DNA of 64,000 nt. Origin: Pseudomonas asuensis (GTDB lineage Bacteria > Pseudomonadota > Gammaproteobacteria > Pseudomonadales > Pseudomonadaceae). The DNA is taken from the NCBI RefSeq assembly GCF_014646755.1, contig NZ_BMNW01000006.1, positions 279,825-343,824 of the forward strand, read 5' to 3'. Positions 18,535 to 27,865 of this stretch are shown here, piece after piece. The notes under the pieces are model-generated. The model did not search any database. It saw only the letters and a program-made list of their open reading frames with translations, and had not been told where the DNA came from. Each line of letters begins with the position of its first letter. Position 1 is the stretch's first letter. A program made the translations under genes and the position numbers.

Positions 18535-20586
18535 TCAGAATGGCACGCTAGGCTTTGTTGTATACCAGAGTACACGGCTTACACCTCGAGTAATGGCAAC
18601 ATAAGACAGTCTTAGCGCCTCATCAGCCATAGCCTGATCATAGGTGTTTTGAAAGAAACCAGACGCTGCATATAAGGCGTTTCGCAAGGGGTGGGGCAAT
18701 GTACCGCCTCCATCGTCGACAATAATGGCCACTTCGCCCTGCAACCCTTTTGCCCGGTGAATGGTGTAACAACGGACAGGGAGCGCTTTATCGAGTTGGC
18801 TCTGTATTGCCTTGAGCGTCTCGTTGCGCCGACTCAGCACCAACACCGCCGTCCGCTCCGAGGATTTCCGACTGGCCACATGGAGACATTGCGCCTGGAT
18901 CTCCTTGATCAAGTCTGGTAACCGGCTCTTAAAATCGAATCGTGTGACGGCCTGTACCCCATGATCACCTGCCATAACAGATTTGAACGCGTGGCACGTC
19001 TTTTCCTGCTTGAACGTTACGCCAGCAAGCACCTTCTCCCCATCCCGGATGATAGGTTCTACGGACCGGTAGTTCGTTGCCAGCATAAGTACACTACTTT
19101 TCCTGTTTCGTCCCTGACCAGGAAAATGCCGATCAAAATCCATGAATAGTTCAGGAGAGCTTCCCCGCCAGCCGTAGATGGATTGCCAATCATCCCCGAT
19201 GGCCATGAGGCTGAGCGTCGTTTTTTGCCGAGCCAAAAAACCTTGGACGGCCTGAAGCCACAGGACAATCTGCGGCGAGATATCCTGAAACTCATCGATC
19301 AGCAGGTGGCTGAACGGCTCCAGCATGTCTGGGCGGACTGTTCGGTCGTTTCGATTAAGGCGGTCAGTAAGTTCTTGAAATGCACGATTAAAGGTGAGGA
19401 GGCCTTTTTCTTTCAGACACGTTTCGAACACCCGCCAAAACAGCACCAACGCTTCGATAAAGATCTGCTCACGAACGGAACACTTCAGGGTATCACTCTG
19501 TAGGCGGCTGACTCGCAAACCCAAGCTTTCGATAAAGCCCGCTTGCGCATAAAACGCCTCGAACAAAGGAACCCCTACATACTCCCCTTCCAGCTTGAAG
19601 GGTTTGAGTGGGGCCGTTTTATTTCTATCGTCCTCATTGGTTTCGCCAGCAGTGTTTAGCAGTTTATCGACCTTTTTCTTAAAAGCCGGGACCTGCGAGT
19701 AAGCACGCTCATACGCCTGCCTGAGCAGCTCCAGCTGCGCTGGATGAAGCCGTCCGCCAGTGAGAGGATTATCCAGTTCAGTAGGTGATGCCTTGCGACT
19801 GGACAATTGCTCAAACCAGGCTGGTGCACCTAATACATCCTTAGCCAGTGCTCCCATTGCCGAATGAAACGTACGCACGCAGCAGCGGGCTTGTTCTGTA
19901 GAAAACGTAAACCGCCAGAATGATAAGACCTTGATAAGCTGCTCACGCAGTTGCGCGCAGGAATCGTTAGTAAACGAGATGACCGTAAGCTGCTCAGGCT
20001 TTATGTCCATATGGCACAGCATGAACACTACACGCAGCACCAGCGTAGTGGACTTGCCCGATCCTGCTCCGGCAAAAATTCGCGTGGCCGGACTGCGGCT
20101 AAGGATCATGTTCCATTGTTCGTCAGACGGTGCGCGAATAACCCCAGCCTTGACGGCTTGGGCTACACGTTCGCGCATCGCTTGAATATGGTGTTCGGTT
20201 ACAGGCAAGAGCGTCGGCCCATAGAGTCCTTCCGTGGTTGCTCTATGGGCCTTGGGCTCAGACTCGGTAGTCTTCTTCGCTCGTCCAGCAGGCTTTACCG
20301 AGCGCTTGGTAGCAGGCTTGCCCTGGGCTTTTTTAGTTGCAGGCGTAGGCTTGCCACGCTTTACAGACGCCTTTGCGGTTTTCTCTGGCTTCTTCCGGGC
20401 CGCCCCTTTCTGGGCAGGCTTACGTACCACCATGGACTTGAGCTTGTTGGTCAGTAGCGAGCCAGCTTGCTTGCTAGGCTTGGGATGAGACAACGGGCCA
20501 TCAGCGTTACTTTGCAGATACTCCGTCGTTCGTGGGAAGTAATTTGATAACGCCCCCGCCAAGTAGCGTTTAACAGCAGACAACAT
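18535..20586 (-). CDS. UvrD/Rep-type superfamily 1 DNA helicase with a histone-like basic N-terminal tail
   Basis: 683 residues. Residues ~50-110 are a Lys/Ala/Pro/Arg-rich low-complexity tail like histone H1 or AlgP. The helicase core begins with a Q-motif-like 'SDEQWNMI', Walker A 'AGAGSGKST' (172-180), 'TVISFTND' (Ia), Walker B 'LLIDEFQD' (428-435), 'AIGDDWQSIYGWRGSS' (III), 'LATNYRS' (IV), 'TIHRAKGLQGEVAIIVDDG' (V) and 'LSYVAITRGVSRVLW' (VI). All ATPase motifs appear intact. Such enzymes unwind DNA 3' to 5' in repair or restart; the pattern is nearer HelD/UvrD-like proteins than canonical UvrD. Monocistronic. Confidence 0.88.
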   Translation of the reverse strand: MLSAVKRYLAGALSNYFPRTTEYLQSNADGPLSHPKPSKQAGSLLTNKLKSMVVRKPAQKGAARKKPEKTAKASVKRGKPTPATKKAQGKPATKRSVKPAGRAKKTTESEPKAHRATTEGLYGPTLLPVTEHHIQAMRERVAQAVKAGVIRAPSDEQWNMILSRSPATRIFAGAGSGKSTTLVLRVVFMLCHMDIKPEQLTVISFTNDSCAQLREQLIKVLSFWRFTFSTEQARCCVRTFHSAMGALAKDVLGAPAWFEQLSSRKASPTELDNPLTGGRLHPAQLELLRQAYERAYSQVPAFKKKVDKLLNTAGETNEDDRNKTAPLKPFKLEGEYVGVPLFEAFYAQAGFIESLGLRVSRLQSDTLKCSVREQIFIEALVLFWRVFETCLKEKGLLTFNRAFQELTDRLNRNDRTVRPDMLEPFSHLLIDEFQDISPQIVLWLQAVQGFLARQKTTLSLMAIGDDWQSIYGWRGSSPELFMDFDRHFPGQGRNRKSSVLMLATNYRSVEPIIRDGEKVLAGVTFKQEKTCHAFKSVMAGDHGVQAVTRFDFKSRLPDLIKEIQAQCLHVASRKSSERTAVLVLSRRNETLKAIQSQLDKALPVRCYTIHRAKGLQGEVAIIVDDGGGTLPHPLRNALYAASGFFQNTYDQAMADEALRLSYVAITRGVSRVLWYTTKPSVPF

Positions 20587-21297
20587 TTGGATTCTATCCG
20601 GTTGAAACTCACTCTGAATAATACGGCGTTTTAATGAACTCTGCTGGATAGATAATCAGGATATCCATGCCGGTTCTTTGATTTTCCGGGGTAGACAAGC
20701 CATTCATAAGTAGCACCATTTTAATCCACAGCGCACTCTTTTGGTGCATTAAGCTGTGCCTTGTGCGTGCGTTGCAAATCTCATGCTTTTCCAGTCGTAA
20801 CAACGGCTTAGGTACTGTTACTAAATGTATACAGGCTTAATGATATCGAGCGCGCCCTGTTTTTATGCGTATACGTCATAAATATATATTTAGCGGACAT
20901 AATCAAAGCTGACCAACCAGTCATGTTCTGTTGGGTACAGCTTCTGCATAGAGCCAGATCGATCGGCCTGGGATTCAGAGCGTTTTCCTGAGTCTTTGCT
21001 CGATCAAATGGGCTGCCTCCCCCCTGCTCTAGGCTCGTTTTCTGGCAATTCGTATTGGAAATACACGCAGAGACAGGGAAAGCAGAATGCGTTTTCACCC
21101 TATCGACTCGGCGAAACGAATACGAAGCCGCTTTTCGTAAACGCTTCGAATGAGGGAGAACACAACAGCTATCCATTGCGTTAACCGTCCTGGCAGTTCG
21201 CATAACGGCTTGCCAAGGATAACGTCTTCCTGCACGTCAGCAGGAAAGCACCATGGGGCGTTTCACTTAACTCCTATAAAAATCATAAGGAAAACAG
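20587..21297. other. Divergent intergenic region of ~700 bp
   Basis: No gene supported. AT-rich patches near 20860-20900 include a partly palindromic GCGTATACG. The right end holds the upstream region of the porin gene. Confidence 0.35.
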
Positions 21298-22719
21298 ATG
21301 TCTACTTTGCATCGCGCCGGTTTTACCCTTTCGCTGCTTGCGCTTTCGCTGGCTGCCCAGGCTCAATCGCCAGCCCCTGAAGACCCCAGTTATATCAACG
21401 AGGTCCAGAGCTTGCCGAATGTGCAAAAGCCAATCAAAGGCCAAGCGGGTGCCAAGGGGTTTCTTGAAGACGATACGCTGACACTGACCACACGAAATTT
21501 CGCCGCCAGGGAAATAGGTCAGGACCGTTTCGGTTTCACCTATCCCAAGAACGGCTCTCGCCATTTTACCCATACCCGTAACACCTGGGTTCAGGGTACG
21601 GCGCTTAAATACAGCTCTGGCTATACACAAGGTACCGTGGGGTTCGGTATCGATGTGGCTGGTTTTAATGCCATCAACCTGGAGCGCGGCAAAGGCCGGA
21701 TCGGGGGCGGTGGTAACCGTACGCTGGCAGACAGTAACGGGCATGGTCACGATGAATGGTCCAAACTTGGTATAGCCGATGTCCGGTTACGTGTTTCTAA
21801 TACAGAACTCAAGCTAGGTCGCTTCCTGGTCGATACGCCTGTCATTAGCTATAACGACAACCGCGCCCTACCTTCCAGCTTTACCGGATTCGGGATTACC
21901 AGTGACGAATGGGACAACCTGTCCTTGCAAGCCGGCAGCTTTCGTCGCGCCAGCCCACGAACCGGAGCAGGCGATGAGAAATTCACGACCGAGTACGGTA
22001 CACGTGAAGTCATCGGTGATCACCTGAGCTATGTCGGTGGTAACTACAAACCGTTGGATGGATTTGAAATCAGCCTGTACGGTGCTCAGTTCGAAGACGT
22101 CTGGAATCAATATTACCTAGGCCTTACCAAAACCGGCGGCGACGTCAAGACGCTGGGCTGGAAAGCTTCGTTCAATGGTTATCGTACGCTGGACCAGGGC
22201 GATGCGAAGGCGGGTAATATTAATAACACCGCCTGGAGCGTGGGGCTTACCGGTACCCATCAGGCCCACAGCCTGACGTTCGTGTATCAGCAGATCGAAG
22301 GAAATGAATACTTCGACTATGCCCACGAAACGGCTGCGATCTATCTGGGCAACTCCATGTTTTCAGACTATAACGGACCAAACGAGAAATCTGCTCAGGT
22401 TCGCTACGAGACAGACTGGAGCTACTTTGGCGTTCCTGGCCTTACAACCGGCGTTTGGTACGTCAAGGGCTGGGATATCGATGGTACTCATTACAACCCC
22501 GGCAGCGGCAACTATGCTAACTATGCCGAGGTGCTCCAGCAATCAGGAGAAACCCATCACGAGCTAGGCCTTGTGGGCACCTACCAAGTCCAGTCGGGCC
22601 GGATCAAGGACAGCAAGTTCCGCCTGATGCTTACTCGTCACAAGGCGAGTCAGAACCAGGTAGATGGTAGTTTCAAGGAGATCCGTATCGTTTCCACCTT
22701 GCCTTTCAACTTCCTGTAA
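21298..22719 (+). CDS. OprD-family outer-membrane porin
   Basis: 473 residues, at the long end of the family. A signal peptide (MSTLHRAGFTLSLLALSLAAQAQ) precedes a beta-barrel with the family's typical features: 'DDTLTLTTRNFAAREI', 'TWVQGTALKYSSGYTQGTVGFGIDVAG' , 'VRLRVSNTELKLGRFLVDTPVI', and a C-terminal 'RLMLTRHKASQNQVDGSFKEIR' ending in Phe-Leu. OprD channels take up small carboxylates, basic amino acids and, in some species, carbapenems. The specific substrate cannot be read from the sequence. An AAGGAAAAC site precedes the ATG. Confidence 0.92.
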   Translation: MSTLHRAGFTLSLLALSLAAQAQSPAPEDPSYINEVQSLPNVQKPIKGQAGAKGFLEDDTLTLTTRNFAAREIGQDRFGFTYPKNGSRHFTHTRNTWVQGTALKYSSGYTQGTVGFGIDVAGFNAINLERGKGRIGGGGNRTLADSNGHGHDEWSKLGIADVRLRVSNTELKLGRFLVDTPVISYNDNRALPSSFTGFGITSDEWDNLSLQAGSFRRASPRTGAGDEKFTTEYGTREVIGDHLSYVGGNYKPLDGFEISLYGAQFEDVWNQYYLGLTKTGGDVKTLGWKASFNGYRTLDQGDAKAGNINNTAWSVGLTGTHQAHSLTFVYQQIEGNEYFDYAHETAAIYLGNSMFSDYNGPNEKSAQVRYETDWSYFGVPGLTTGVWYVKGWDIDGTHYNPGSGNYANYAEVLQQSGETHHELGLVGTYQVQSGRIKDSKFRLMLTRHKASQNQVDGSFKEIRIVSTLPFNFL

Positions 22720-22727
22720 TGCAGGGC

Positions 22728-22747
22728 GGACGCGCTTCGGCGCGTCC
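22728..22747 (+). terminator. Stem-loop with TTCG tetraloop after the porin gene
   Basis: GGACGCGC (22728-22735), TTCG, GCGCGTCC (22740-22747): a perfect 8-bp GC-rich stem 8 bp past the porin stop. The extra-stable loop supports a terminator or 3'-end stabiliser. Confidence 0.7.
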
Positions 22748-23053
22748 CTCTCGTGATACAGCATCGCAAATTGTAATAGTTTCACTTTAGGCAAAAAGCG
22801 CTGCTCCGGTTAAGCTCAAGACTTTCCACTACGTCCAAGGTGTTATGAACACTTCCTCTGAGCCTCCCAGTAGACGCTTCCGCTCACTACTGAACGCTTG
22901 CACCCTGCATTACTCGTCCATTTCTGTACGCCCTTTCTGTTTTTCTTACGACGCCTTGTCACCCCCGCAAAACGTGCGCGACCACCCTGCACGACATGCC
23001 GCGGCGCTACATGCGTGTCCATTCATTACCCAACAGCTAAAGGCCTGAACCCT

Positions 23054-24601
23054 ATGGAATGGATTGCTGATCCTACGGCGTGGCTGGGTCTCGCCACGCT
23101 GATCGTTCTAGAACTCGTACTGGGTATCGACAACCTGGTCTTTATTGCCATCCTGGCAGACAAGTTGCCGCCTCACCTGCGCGACCGCGCTCGCGTGATC
23201 GGCCTTTCGCTGGCAATGCTAATGCGCTTGGGGCTGCTGGCTGGTATTTCGTGGCTGGTTACCCTGACAGAGCCTTTATTCGACGTGTTCGGTAAAAGCT
23301 TTTCCGGGCGTGATCTCATCATGCTCTTTGGTGGTGTTTTCCTGCTGTTCAAAGCGACCATGGAATTGCATGAGCGTCTGGAGGGGCACGTTGTTCAGGC
23401 ACATGGCAGCAAGACATATGCAGCCTTCTGGCCCATCGTTATGCAAATCGTAGTGCTGGATGCCGTGTTCTCGCTGGACTCTGTTATTACCGCGGTTGGC
23501 ATGGTTGATCATCTTTCTATCATGATGATTGCTGTGATCGTTTCGATTGGTGTAATGATCGTCGCCAGCAAGCCGTTGACACACTTCGTTAATGCTCACC
23601 CCACCGTCATCATGCTGTGCCTGGGCTTTTTGATGATGATTGGCCTGAGCCTGACGGCTGATGGCCTGGGCTTCCATATTCCTAAGGGTTACCTGTACGC
23701 GGCGATTGGCTTCTCGATTCTGATCGAACTTTTAAACCAGATCGCGCGATGGCGTCGCCGTAAGAAGCTGCATGGAAGCCATCCTCTGAGAGAACGTACG
23801 GCCTATGCAGTCATGCGGCTATTGGGCGGTCGCAAACTGGAGTCAGAGGAAGTCGATGACGAAATCACCGACCTCCTGGACGAAGGCCGTGATCAGAGTG
23901 TATTCCAGCGGCAGGAGCGCATCATGATCAGTGGTGTCTTGAGCCTTTTAGAACGTCCGATTCGCAGCCTTATGACGGTACGTTCTGATGTGGACTATAT
24001 TGACCTTGCCAATACGGATGAGCAAAACCGCCAGCGCCTGATGGACTCACCCCGCTCAAGACTGCTTGTCATACGAGACGGTAAAATTGATGAGCCTTTG
24101 GGGTTTATCCATAAGAAAGAGCTGCTTCGCGAATTGCTGGCAGGACACGAGGTAAAACTGGATAGCAGTATCCATACCACCATTGTATTGCCAGAGACAT
24201 GCGGGGCCTTGCACGCGCTGGAGCAGCTTCGTCAGGCGTCAACGCACATTGCATTTGTCGTCAATGAATTCGGCGACTTTGTAGGTGTGCTCACTATTAC
24301 TGACATGCTTGAAGCCATTGCGGGCGATCTACCGGATGCCAGCACGATTGAGGTGCCCGATATCCGCAAGGAAAAAGACGGCTTTATCGTCAACGGCGGA
24401 CTACCATTGAACGTCCTCAGACAACGGCTGGGCTTTCAGGCACAAAAGACTCAGGACTATGAGACTTTGGCCGGCCTGGTTATGAGCCTGCTGGATCGAC
24501 TACCCGTCAAGGGTGATCGTCTGGAATGGAGGGATTGGAGTCTTACTGTTACAGATGTAGAAGAGCGACGCGTTAGTCGTGTTTATCTTCGCAAGCGGTA
24601 A
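23054..24601 (+). CDS. TerC-type membrane protein with CBS and CorC/HlyC domains (YoaE-like)
   Basis: 515 residues from the ATG at 23054, which has AAAGG upstream; the longer frame from 22898 lacks the conserved start. The N-terminal ~240 residues form a TerC domain of about seven membrane spans with the signature '[19 protein letters not shown]' and '[20 protein letters not shown]'. Two CBS motifs follow (~300-430) and a CorC/HlyC-type C-terminus (~440-515). The length agrees with E. coli YoaE (518). TerC proteins are linked to metal, mainly Mn, export; the acidic Asp in the membrane motifs is retained. Followed by a Rho-independent terminator. Confidence 0.88.
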   Translation: MEWIADPTAWLGLATLIVLELVLGIDNLVFIAILADKLPPHLRDRARVIGLSLAMLMRLGLLAGISWLVTLTEPLFDVFGKSFSGRDLIMLFGGVFLLFKATMELHERLEGHVVQAHGSKTYAAFWPIVMQIVVLDAVFSLDSVITAVGMVDHLSIMMIAVIVSIGVMIVASKPLTHFVNAHPTVIMLCLGFLMMIGLSLTADGLGFHIPKGYLYAAIGFSILIELLNQIARWRRRKKLHGSHPLRERTAYAVMRLLGGRKLESEEVDDEITDLLDEGRDQSVFQRQERIMISGVLSLLERPIRSLMTVRSDVDYIDLANTDEQNRQRLMDSPRSRLLVIRDGKIDEPLGFIHKKELLRELLAGHEVKLDSSIHTTIVLPETCGALHALEQLRQASTHIAFVVNEFGDFVGVLTITDMLEAIAGDLPDASTIEVPDIRKEKDGFIVNGGLPLNVLRQRLGFQAQKTQDYETLAGLVMSLLDRLPVKGDRLEWRDWSLTVTDVEERRVSRVYLRKR

Positions 24602-24614
24602 AACCATCAATCTG

Positions 24615-24642
24615 AGAGGCGGCTCGAAGCCGCCTCTTTTTT
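24615..24642 (+). terminator. Rho-independent terminator
   Basis: GAGGCGGCT (24616-24624) and AGCCGCCTC (24628-24636) form a 9-bp stem with a 3-nt loop, followed by six T residues. It closes the YoaE-like gene. Confidence 0.92.
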
Positions 24643-24800
24643 CTAGAAGGTCCCTTCCCCTCCCAGGCGCAGCTGCCACTTCTTGGCATTACAACACGGC
24701 TGTTCAAACCTACGTTACAGCCCTCCCGAGACGTAATGTTTTGTCAAACTTGCCAGTTGAGTCGCCAGCACAAAGGACTTAACGTTATCAGTGTGACGCC

Positions 24801-24872
24801 GGGCCCCTCTGACGGTTCCAACCGCCATGTCGGAGTCACAGCTGGTACAACTTCGACTGCAAGGAGGGGCTC
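24801..24872 (+). promoter_or_regulatory. Structured leader able to mask the alx ribosome site
   Basis: GGGCCCCTC at 24801-24809 can pair over 9 bp (one G-U) with GAGGGGCTC at 24864-24872, the bases just before the ATG and covering the Shine-Dalgarno AGGAGGGG. Between them CGGTT/AACCG forms a small hairpin. E. coli alx has a Mn- and pH-responsive leader (yybP-ykoY class). I do not see that class's consensus here, so the leader may be an unrelated device with a similar aim. Confidence 0.5.
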
Positions 24873-25877
24873 ATGAACACCCTAGAAGCGTTTCTGTTTG
24901 CCGATTTTCTCGGTACGGCCACGTGGTTGTGGCTTGCATTTTTCGCCGTCGTCCTCACTCTGCTTACGCTTGATCTTGGCATCCTGCATCGTGACCACCA
25001 CGAGATAGGCGTCAAGGAAAGTCTGCTGCTTTCTGCAGGCTATATCAGCGTAGGGTTGTTATTTGCTGTCTGGGTCTGGCTCCAGAAAGGCGGTGACGCC
25101 AGCATGGACTACCTGACAGGCTTCCTGATTGAAAAGTCGCTTTCGATGGACAATGTGTTCGTTATGGCGATCATTTTCAGCTTTCTGGCTATTCCCCGTC
25201 AGTACCAGCATAAGGTCCTGTTCTGGGGAATCATGGGCGTGATCGTGTTACGAGCCCTCATGATTAGCATAGGTGCAGCACTTATCCACCAGTTCAGCTG
25301 GATCTTGTATGTATTTGGTGTCTTCCTCGTCGTAACCGGCATCAAGATGCTGTTTGCCAAGGTAGATGAGGCCCCAAACCTTGAAGACAATGTTCTGGTC
25401 AAGTTCTTGCGCAAGCGAATGCGCGTTACGAATGAGTTGCATGAGCAGCGTTTCTTCGTAAAGCAACCTAATGCGGCGGGCAGTACGGTCTGGTGGGCAA
25501 CACCGCTGTTTCTGGCGCTGATCTTGATCGAATGTGCAGATCTGGTGTTTGCAGTAGACAGCGTACCGGCAATCTTTTCGATTACGCAGGACCCTTATAT
25601 TGTCTACACCTCCAACATCTTTGCGATCCTGGGTCTACGTGCACTCTACTTTGCACTGGCTGCCCTGATTCATCGCTTCGCTTATCTTAAGTATGCGCTG
25701 GCATTGGTTCTGGTATTCATCGGGAGCAAGATTTTCCTGGTAGGCATTATCGGCAAGATTCCAGCCGCGCTCTCGTTGAGTGTAACGCTGGGGCTACTGG
25801 CTGGCGGTGTGTTGGTATCACTTTGGAAGACACGTGCAATGGCACCCGCCAAGATCGAGCGCCCTAACGTTGAGTGA
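24873..25877 (+). CDS. alx: Alx/TerC-family inner-membrane protein
   Basis: 334 residues (E. coli Alx has 321). Nine or so membrane spans are visible; the signature segments are 'FLIEKSLSMDNVFVMAIIFSFL' and 'ILIECADLVFAVDSVPAIFSIT', with the paired Asp residues of TerC proteins. Alx exports Mn and is induced at high pH or high Mn in E. coli. The start follows a strong AAGGAGGGG site that can be hidden by the leader (24801-24872). Its last 14 bp overlap the convergent cellulase frame. It lies 270 bp behind another TerC-type gene, from which a terminator separates it. Confidence 0.9.
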   Translation: MNTLEAFLFADFLGTATWLWLAFFAVVLTLLTLDLGILHRDHHEIGVKESLLLSAGYISVGLLFAVWVWLQKGGDASMDYLTGFLIEKSLSMDNVFVMAIIFSFLAIPRQYQHKVLFWGIMGVIVLRALMISIGAALIHQFSWILYVFGVFLVVTGIKMLFAKVDEAPNLEDNVLVKFLRKRMRVTNELHEQRFFVKQPNAAGSTVWWATPLFLALILIECADLVFAVDSVPAIFSITQDPYIVYTSNIFAILGLRALYFALAALIHRFAYLKYALALVLVFIGSKIFLVGIIGKIPAALSLSVTLGLLAGGVLVSLWKTRAMAPAKIERPNVE

Positions 25878-27255
25878 TAACAGGGATAGGCATCGAAACC
25901 CTGGCGGACGTTGAGACCGCCAGGGTGCTTACTTTACCAGCGCCACCAATAAGTGCGTGTAACTGTGCCTGTCTGGCAGATTGGCAGATTGGCAGCCAGG
26001 ACGTTAGCGCAAAATTACACATGAATGGTTTTGGCATAAGTACCGGCTTGGGCTGTGGGGCCGGTTCAGGCACAGGCTGGGGCGTTGGTTGGGGCGTTGG
26101 TTTAGGTTGCGGTATGGGCTGTGGGCTTGGCGCCGGTTGCGGTTGCGGTTGCGGTTTGGGCTGTGGGGTTGGCTGAGTAGGGCTTCCCACTTTTTGCGGA
26201 CCAATCGTAAGACATGAATGAGTGCCTTCTATGTATTTGCGCAGAACAGGCCACTGGATGCGATCCTGTCCGTTAACAGGTTCTACACTCAGAATATAGT
26301 CATCACCCCAGCCCGGACCGGCAGCCCAAACCGATGCCGGAATACAGTTTTCTGCCAGGTACTTGAGGGTATTGTCGAGCGCTGGCAGCCAGGCCGGATT
26401 GTTGTTCGGAACGCCGATTTCACCCAGATACCCCTTCTTGTTGTTGGCTTTCAGCCACTCCACGAAAGGTTTGACCCGATTGACGCCGACCATGGGATCG
26501 TTCATGCCCGCATCACGAGGGTTGGTATACGTGCCGGAGTTGTTGTAGTCCAGGTAGGTATGCGCTGAATATAGAATTTTGTCGGCCGGGTCCTTGACGG
26601 AAAGCAGGCCTGCACTTGACGACGAAGCCCATAGCCAGGCACTGGAAAAGTTCTCACCTTCGACTAATACGTAGTGCGTGTTATCAAAGCGGCGAACACC
26701 ATCGATGCCCGCCTGCATGATGGCAGCCACCGTACCTGAAGTAGCGTAGGGCTCATTCATGAGGTCATACGCGAACAACGCCGGATGATTCCCCCATGCC
26801 ACTGCCATCCGGTAGGTCACGTCGCGGAATGCATCCAGAGGAACATTTCTGCTACCGATCAGCTGGTTCTTGTAACGGGCAAAGTTGTGCAGATCCAGAA
26901 TGACCTTCACATTGTATTTATGTGCATAGTCCAGCGTTTGTGTTACCAGCCCTGCGTACGCGGGATCGAATGAAGCGTAGGTATTTTTCTGCAAGCGCTC
27001 CCACAGGATAGGGAAGCGAATGGTCTTTATACCCTTCGCACTCCAATCCTTAAAATACTGCTCGGTAGGAAAGATATAGTTGACGCCATTGGTGCCTGGT
27101 AGCACCTCAGCCGCGAAACTTGCGCCTGACATATTCAGACTGATCAGATCAACGCCAGCTTCGGCAACTGATAATACAGATAACAGCCCAGCGGCCAGCA
27201 GTACCTTTGTTGCGGCTACAGTAAAACCCCGGGGCTTCTGGAATACGCCCATCAT
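25864..27255 (-). CDS. Secreted GH5 cellulase-type glycosidase with Pro-rich linker
   Basis: 463 residues. Signal peptide (~1-33), then a GH5 barrel with 'IKTIRFPILWERLQ', 'VKVILDLHNFARY', acid/base Glu168 in 'DLMNEPYA' and nucleophile Glu279 in 'YLGEIGVP'. Residues ~355-405 are a linker of Pro-Gln and Pro-Lys repeats. The end is odd: after 'CNFALTSWLPICQ' the frame runs through the terminator hairpin and overlaps the next gene by 14 bp. An 8-bp tandem repeat sits at this point (25975-25995); with one unit fewer the protein would end '...QTGTVTRTYWWRW' at 25934, just before the hairpin. So the C-terminus as read may be frameshifted. It would hydrolyse beta-1,4-glucans outside the cell. An AAGGAAG site supports the start. 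Confidence 0.88.
   Translation of the reverse strand: MMGVFQKPRGFTVAATKVLLAAGLLSVLSVAEAGVDLISLNMSGASFAAEVLPGTNGVNYIFPTEQYFKDWSAKGIKTIRFPILWERLQKNTYASFDPAYAGLVTQTLDYAHKYNVKVILDLHNFARYKNQLIGSRNVPLDAFRDVTYRMAVAWGNHPALFAYDLMNEPYATSGTVAAIMQAGIDGVRRFDNTHYVLVEGENFSSAWLWASSSSAGLLSVKDPADKILYSAHTYLDYNNSGTYTNPRDAGMNDPMVGVNRVKPFVEWLKANNKKGYLGEIGVPNNNPAWLPALDNTLKYLAENCIPASVWAAGPGWGDDYILSVEPVNGQDRIQWPVLRKYIEGTHSCLTIGPQKVGSPTQPTPQPKPQPQPQPAPSPQPIPQPKPTPQPTPQPVPEPAPQPKPVLMPKPFMCNFALTSWLPICQSARQAQLHALIGGAGKVSTLAVSTSARVSMPIPVITQR
25898..25926. terminator. Stem-loop terminator for convergent alx and cellulase
   Basis: ACCCTGGCGG (25898-25907) and CCGCCAGGGT (25917-25926) form a perfect 10-bp stem with a 9-nt loop. 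It lies 20 bp past the alx stop but inside the annotated 3' end of the cellulase frame. Confidence 0.75.
25975..25995. repeat. 8-bp tandem repeat in the cellulase 3' coding region
   Basis: GGCAGATT occurs twice and is followed by GGCAG (2.6 units). Because 8 is not a multiple of 3, gain or loss of a unit changes the reading frame of the cellulase C-terminus. This is a typical slipped-strand site. Confidence 0.8.
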
Positions 27256-27865
27256 AACGGCTTCCTTGCATAGTTTGTGTTCCCTTTTCCCGCATTCACA
27301 TAAGCAGAATGCAGGCTGTTAGGCTTCCCCAGCCCAGGGCTGAAGTACCTAACAGAACTATACGCGCCACCGGTAGAATCAAAGTGATAGCAACTTCATA
27401 GTTATTTAGCGTTTGGGGGTACGTTTATAAAGTTTCATGCAATCTTGTGCGCCAGATGTAGTTTTCGTTGCTGCCACAAGCACTTCTGGACGGTACCCCC
27501 GCCGCGGTTGCGTCCGGGCAACCCTTATGTATGTAGTGATGATCCAGAACTCTAAGGTCATCACAATCAAGACATCCACAACATGAGTAGCTATTGTCAG
27601 CATTGCTCAGCTAGACGTCTTTGCTGCGCTATCACACTATCTCTGCGTATAAAGGGCGAAACACCACAACAGACCCAAGGGTTGTCGGTCAGATAAAAAG
27701 ATCAGGAAGCGGCACCTCAGCAAATCCGGCCGACGCCAACCCGAGGACGGGCCGTAAAGGCACAGGCATGTGCCTCCGCACTTTGCCAGATAACGTTAGT
27801 GTAGGCATCTCACGCCAAAAGAAATGCTCGCCCCACAGGCCAGTTCAAGCGGACAATGGCAACCG
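27256..27865. other. Intergenic region of ~600 bp with a long leader stem-loop
   Basis: No gene supported; the 65-codon minus frame at 27406-27603 has no ribosome site. On the cellulase side, CTGTTAGG (27316-27323) pairs with CCTAACAG (27348-27355), and the interior adds CTT/AAG and CAGC/GCTG, giving a 40-nt hairpin 60 bp upstream of the cellulase start. Confidence 0.5.

Noticed and set aside
19931..20488. Plus frames opposite the helicase tail
   Set aside because: Antisense of the Lys/Ala-rich tail; the minus strand carries the helicase motifs.
23276..23677. 133-codon antisense frame inside the TerC-type gene
   Set aside because: A His/Asn/Gln-rich shadow of the membrane protein.
25874..26176. 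Gly-rich plus frame ('CGCGCG...GVG')
   Set aside because: It is the antisense of the Pro-Gln linker of the cellulase.
25975..26180. CRISPR-like or minisatellite array
   Set aside because: The repeats are the Pro-Gln codon repeats of the cellulase linker plus the 8-bp tandem; spacing and units do not fit a CRISPR array.
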